A DNA stretch of 64,000 bases. Origin: an uncultured Pelagibacteraceae bacterium. Its GTDB lineage: Bacteria; Pseudomonadota; Alphaproteobacteria; Pelagibacterales; Pelagibacteraceae. The notes under the pieces are model-generated. The model was not told where the DNA came from and searched no databases. It saw only the letters and a program-made list of their open reading frames with translations. Below are positions 60,860 to 64,000 of the stretch, one piece after another. Each line of letters opens with the position of its first letter. The stretch's first letter is position 1. Where the stretch lies: contig CACHWJ010000003.1 of NCBI GenBank assembly GCA_902583635.1, positions 31,072 through 95,071 on the forward strand, in the 5' to 3' direction. Both the position numbers and the translations under genes were made by a program.

Positions 60860-61903
60860 TTATTTAAAAATATTTGAAAAATTTTTCCGATCTCTACTCT
60901 TCCATTCCCCTCTATGATAAGCATCACTAGCTATTAGAGGCAAAACACTTGTAGCTTCTGCAAAAACCATTTGTTCTTTAGTGATATCAACTTTACCCCA
61001 AGAACTTGCCTCTTTTAAAGTTGAGCTACTACATGCTCCATCTCTACTATCTGCAACTGTAATTTGAACAGCATACTTGTGCATATCAACATCTTTTCCT
61101 AGAAGTTCTGCACAAATAACTGTATCTTGAATGAAATTTTTTGGCACTCCACCACCTATCATAAATAATCCTGAGCCTTTGGATTTAATTTTTATTTCTG
61201 TAAGTTCCCTAAATTCCCTAACAGAGTCAATTGTCATATGTTTTTTTGGATTTTTTTCCTGGTGCATTACTAAACCAAATCCTGCACTCGAATCTGTAAA
61301 AGCAGGGCAGAAAATTGGAACATCATTATCAAATGCTGTTTCAATTAATGAATCCTTTTTTTTTGACTTCTTTTTCAGATACTTTCCCATTTCATATATA
61401 AACTCCCTAGAAGTGTAACTCCTTGGTTCTAATGTATTAGCTATATCACATATGATTTTGTCACACATTTGAAGCTCTTCCTCATCAATATAAGTGTCGT
61501 AAATCCTATCGATATAATTATTTCTTAACTCAGTATCATCTTGAAACTGTGAGCCCTGGTAATGTTTAAAACCTAGTGCTTCAAAAAAATCCATATCTAC
61601 AATTGAGGCGCCAGTTGCAACAATTGCATCGACCATATTATATTTAACTAAATCCTTATAAATATTCATACATCCTGCAGCTGATGTTGATCCAGCCAAA
61701 GTTAGGAAAATTGTACAATCTTTATCTTTCAACATTTCATTATAAATATTCGCTGCATTAGCAGTCTCTCTAGATACGAAAGACATTTTTTCCATTGATG
61801 AGATTATCTTTCTTGCGTCAAAGGAGGTGATATCAATGTGTTCTACTGGGTTTTTTAAGAAATCTTTTTTACTATTGTGACCCAGATTTTTTTGGTCTGA
61901 CAT
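60860..61903 (-). CDS. Deoxyhypusine synthase-like protein, probable polyamine (homospermidine/spermidine) synthase
   Basis: Homologue of deoxyhypusine synthase (347 residues), a NAD-dependent aminobutyl-transfer enzyme. The catalytic lysine is retained as Lys304 in EASSWGKV, matching the SWGKI motif of the eukaryotic enzyme; FLTLAGSTSAAGC, IVATGAS and IGGGVPKNFIQD are NAD-binding regions. Bacteria have no eIF5A, so the likely acceptor is a free polyamine, giving homospermidine or spermidine. The gene overlaps the upstream decarboxylase by one base and precedes aguB by 3 bases, which supports this role. The product cannot be read from sequence alone. Confidence 0.88.
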   Translation of the reverse strand: MSDQKNLGHNSKKDFLKNPVEHIDITSFDARKIISSMEKMSFVSRETANAANIYNEMLKDKDCTIFLTLAGSTSAAGCMNIYKDLVKYNMVDAIVATGASIVDMDFFEALGFKHYQGSQFQDDTELRNNYIDRIYDTYIDEEELQMCDKIICDIANTLEPRSYTSREFIYEMGKYLKKKSKKKDSLIETAFDNDVPIFCPAFTDSSAGFGLVMHQEKNPKKHMTIDSVREFRELTEIKIKSKGSGLFMIGGGVPKNFIQDTVICAELLGKDVDMHKYAVQITVADSRDGACSSSTLKEASSWGKVDITKEQMVFAEATSVLPLIASDAYHRGEWKSRDRKNFSNIFK

Positions 61904-63087
61904 TAAGCGACCATATTAGCTTTATTGCTATCTTTATCGTACATTGTCATTATTGGTTTATCTTCAACTTCATAAATCTCATTCGAATAATAGCCATTGA
62001 ATTGAGTTCTAAAAGTTAATCCATAAGCTCCAAGTTGACCAAGTTCTATATAATCATTCTCTTTAATATTATTTGGAAGCAAAAAAGGACCTTTCATATA
62101 ATCCATGCTATCACATGTTGGACCAAAGAAATCAAAAGCTGTTAATTTTTTTGAAATAATTTTATTTGAGTTTTCTTTAATCATTTTTGATGGGTAAACA
62201 ATATTAGGTGTACCGGCATCAAAAAGAGTACCGTAAGTACCATCATTTATATAAAGCTTTTGTTTCTTTCTAAGGTTAACTTTAACAATTGTTGATCCAC
62301 TTTCTGCAACTAAAGCTCTTCCAGGTTCACAAATTATTTTTGGCAATGTTTCGAGTTTTAAATTTTCTAAACTTTTTTTTATTTCAGTAAAGTAACTATT
62401 CAATGATTGAGGAATTAAATCAGGATAGATAGTTGGAAATCCACCCCCTATATTTATATAATCTGGAACTATTTTTGTTTTTTTTATTATATTTCCAATT
62501 TCAGTTATACCCTTCGAGTAAGAAATTGGATGCATACATTGAGATCCAACATGAAAACTTAAACCTATTTTTTTTGCATGTTGTTTTACTAATCTAGTTA
62601 AACCTACAGCCTCAGAAGTTAAAGCTCCAAACTTTTTTGACAAGTCTATTTCTGCGTGTTCGTTTGAAACTGCCACTCTTACAAATAATTCTAAATCTTT
62701 TGCATTATTTGTACTTTCTATAATTTTGATTAATTCATCTTTAGTATCTAATGAAAATGTTTTAATGTTATAATTAAAATAAGCTTCCTTAATACTCTCT
62801 CTACTTTTTACAGTATGCATGTATGAACATTTCGCACTATGACTAAAATTTCTTATGCTTCTTATTTCTTCGATTGACGCAACATCAAATTGCTCTATTC
62901 CGCTATCTATTATTGTTTTAAGTACTAATGGATTAGGATTTGTCTTTACAGCATATAAAACAGATCCTGTGAATTTCTTTAAAAAATATTTTACAGCTGA
63001 TTCAATTGAGCTTTTTCTAATACAATATACTGGTTTTTCAGGTTTCAGTTGATTTACAAGTTCTTCAACAGATTTAAATTTTTGCAT
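61903..63087 (-). CDS. PLP-dependent alanine-racemase-fold decarboxylase (ornithine/lysine/arginine-type)
   Basis: Fold type III basic amino acid decarboxylase. The start is ATG 63087 (394 residues): a GGAGG ribosome site (63100-63096) lies 8 bases upstream, while the longer frame from 63117 would put this site inside the coding region. The PLP lysine is Lys48 in LYAVKTNPNP; HVGSQ, NIGGGFPTIY, CEPGRALVAESG and the substrate-site Cys in FFGPTCDSMDYM are canonical. Similarity is to ornithine/lysine decarboxylases. The agmatine-using genes downstream suggest arginine decarboxylase activity is also possible. Confidence 0.9.
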   Translation of the reverse strand: MQKFKSVEELVNQLKPEKPVYCIRKSSIESAVKYFLKKFTGSVLYAVKTNPNPLVLKTIIDSGIEQFDVASIEEIRSIRNFSHSAKCSYMHTVKSRESIKEAYFNYNIKTFSLDTKDELIKIIESTNNAKDLELFVRVAVSNEHAEIDLSKKFGALTSEAVGLTRLVKQHAKKIGLSFHVGSQCMHPISYSKGITEIGNIIKKTKIVPDYINIGGGFPTIYPDLIPQSLNSYFTEIKKSLENLKLETLPKIICEPGRALVAESGSTIVKVNLRKKQKLYINDGTYGTLFDAGTPNIVYPSKMIKENSNKIISKKLTAFDFFGPTCDSMDYMKGPFLLPNNIKENDYIELGQLGAYGLTFRTQFNGYYSNEIYEVEDKPIMTMYDKDSNKANMVA

Positions 63088-63235
63088 TTTTAATGCCTCC
63101 AAAAAAAAATTTAACAAAAAAAAGTCTTTTATTAAAAAAACTTTAATATTTTTCGCATCTAAAATTAAAAATCACCAATGTAAAGCAAATAATTCAGGTC
63201 AGTATTGTTAAATAATCATATATTGAAAAATATTA

Positions 63236-63820
63236 ATGAGTTACCATATGAGATGTATGAAAGAACAAGCTACGCTTCAAAACCTAAGTGATTTTGAGAA
63301 TAAATCACTGTTAATTTGTGATGACGACAATCCTTTTAGAGAAAGATTGGCAAGAGCAATGGAAAAGAAAGGTTTTGAGGTTTTTCAAGCAGAGAGTGTA
63401 CAAAAAGGTGTAGAAGCTGTTAAAGCAAAAAAACCTGGATTTGCTGTAGTAGACTTAAGACTTGGAGATGGAAATGGTCTTGAAGTAGTAAAAGAAATTC
63501 AAACCTCAAATAATGATAGCAGAATTATAATGTTAACTGGATATGGAAACATTCCAACAGCAGTTGCGGCTATTAAAGAGGGTGCAATCGATTATCTTGC
63601 TAAGCCGGCAGATGCTGAAGATGTTGAAAAAGCTTTGTTAGCAGATCCATCTAAAAAAGCTGCACCTCCAGAAAATCCTATGTCAGCAGACAGAGTAAAA
63701 TGGGAACATATCCATAGAGTGTTTGAGCTTTGCAATAGAAATGTATCTGAAACAGCACGAAGACTTAAAATGCACAGAAGAACTCTTCAAAGAATTCTCT
63801 CTAAAAGATCACCTAGATAA
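63236..63820 (+). CDS. regA: RegA/ActR/PrrA-type response regulator
   Basis: Two-component regulator of the RegA (PrrA, ActR) family, which senses redox state in alphaproteobacteria through a RegB-like kinase. 194 residues: receiver domain (about 24-140) with acidic pocket ICDDD, phosphoacceptor Asp73 in VVDLRLGDGNG and Lys in LAKPAD; then a proline-rich linker (KKAAPPENP) and a Fis-type helix-turn-helix (NRNVSETARRLKMHRRTLQR). The start could also be the ATG at 63257. No kinase gene is in the window. The stop overlaps bioY on the other strand by 8 bases. Confidence 0.92.
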   Translation: MSYHMRCMKEQATLQNLSDFENKSLLICDDDNPFRERLARAMEKKGFEVFQAESVQKGVEAVKAKKPGFAVVDLRLGDGNGLEVVKEIQTSNNDSRIIMLTGYGNIPTAVAAIKEGAIDYLAKPADAEDVEKALLADPSKKAAPPENPMSADRVKWEHIHRVFELCNRNVSETARRLKMHRRTLQRILSKRSPR

Positions 63821-64000
63821 ATTTTCTAATTTTTATAATTTTCTTAACTAATAATGCCAAAATGGCAATTTTAAATATTTCAGCCAACAAAAAAGGTTTA
63901 GCTCCTAACGCTATAATAGGCTTATCCCATCCAATTAATGTCCCTAACCACAACAATCCTAAAATATATATTGTTGAAGTTGCAAGTATTAGTTTACCCA
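63813..64000 (-). CDS. bioY: Biotin transporter BioY, C-terminal part (runs off window)
   Basis: The minus-strand frame from the window edge to the TAG at 63813-63815 encodes about 62 residues: LILATSTIYILGLLWLG, then GAKPFLLAEIFKIAILALLV and a basic tail ending IKIRKFI. The GxxPFLxxEIxK pattern near the end is the BioY C-terminal signature, and BioY is the substrate-binding S component of biotin transporters. The start is beyond 64000. Only the C-terminal third is visible, so the call is somewhat tentative. Confidence 0.75.
   Translation of the reverse strand, partial: GKLILATSTIYILGLLWLGTLIGWDKPIIALGAKPFLLAEIFKIAILALLVKKIIKIRKFI

Noticed and set aside
63813..64000. Noncoding tail after regA
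   Set aside because: The minus strand has an open frame to the window edge with a BioY-like C-terminal motif, so it was annotated as the end of bioY.

Overview
The window is a gene-dense, AT-rich stretch of a streamlined marine alphaproteobacterium, almost certainly of the SAR11 clade (Candidatus Pelagibacter or a close relative). The reasons are the gene content and order (ffh-rpsP-trmD-rplS-leuCDB, a DMSP-demethylation cluster, sdhCDAB-mdh-sucCDAB-lpd, F1-ATPase, obgE-proBA-nadD-rsfS), a DmdA closely resembling the Pelagibacter enzyme as I remember it, class I lysyl-tRNA synthetase, RegA/ActR-type regulator, and intergenic gaps that are mostly a few bases or negative. No insertion sequences, prophage, CRISPR arrays, rRNA or tRNA genes were seen, and no gene-free stretch exceeds about 200 bases.

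Layout. 1-5727 (+): the end of a TRAP transporter (small and large permeases), an amidase, a 58-residue membrane peptide, an EamA-type exporter, a membrane-anchored alpha/beta hydrolase and an exported protein of unknown function. 5720-7461 (-): ftsY and dapF. 7462-7619: a divergent spacer with three tandem hairpins in the presumed ffh leader. 7620-40550 (+): 33 kb of uninterrupted same-strand genes: ffh, rpsP, trmD, rplS, leuCDB, dmdC, dmdB, hydrolase, dmdA, asd, sdhCDAB, mmsA, mdh, sucCDAB, lpd, priA, atpHAGDC. 40547-47074 (-): rplU, rpmA, obgE, proB, proA, nadD, rsfS, ctpA, rppH, read in that order from a promoter upstream of rplU. 47140-49578 (-): metX, metW and a glyoxalase II-like hydrolase behind a SAM-II riboswitch. 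49769-51749 (+): hisC and a frameshifted tyrA. 51746-55295 (-): TrkH, an AmpG-like permease and an NlpC/P60 protein. 55384-58910 (+): lysS, pyrD, rpmB and a queuosine-precursor-type transporter. 58912-63087 (-): a polyamine operon. 63236-63820 (+): a RegA-type response regulator, convergent with the 3' end of bioY, which runs off the window.

How it fits together. The dmd genes turn DMSP into methylthioacryloyl-CoA, whose onward breakdown yields methanethiol. The SAM-II-controlled metX makes O-acetylhomoserine, a possible acceptor for reduced sulfur, so two halves of a methionine supply route lie in one window. The TCA and F1-ATPase genes form the energy core. The polyamine operon joins an alanine-racemase-fold decarboxylase and a deoxyhypusine-synthase-like protein to agmatine deiminase and N-carbamoylputrescine amidase.

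The most interesting items are the ffh-leader hairpins, the dmd cluster with an alpha/beta hydrolase and no dmdD, the polyamine operon, the repeat-built tails on S16 and L19, the tyrA frameshift, and the systematically overlapping stop codons at convergent gene ends. I found no clearly novel multi-gene system. All assignments come from reading motifs and gene order; no database search was run.
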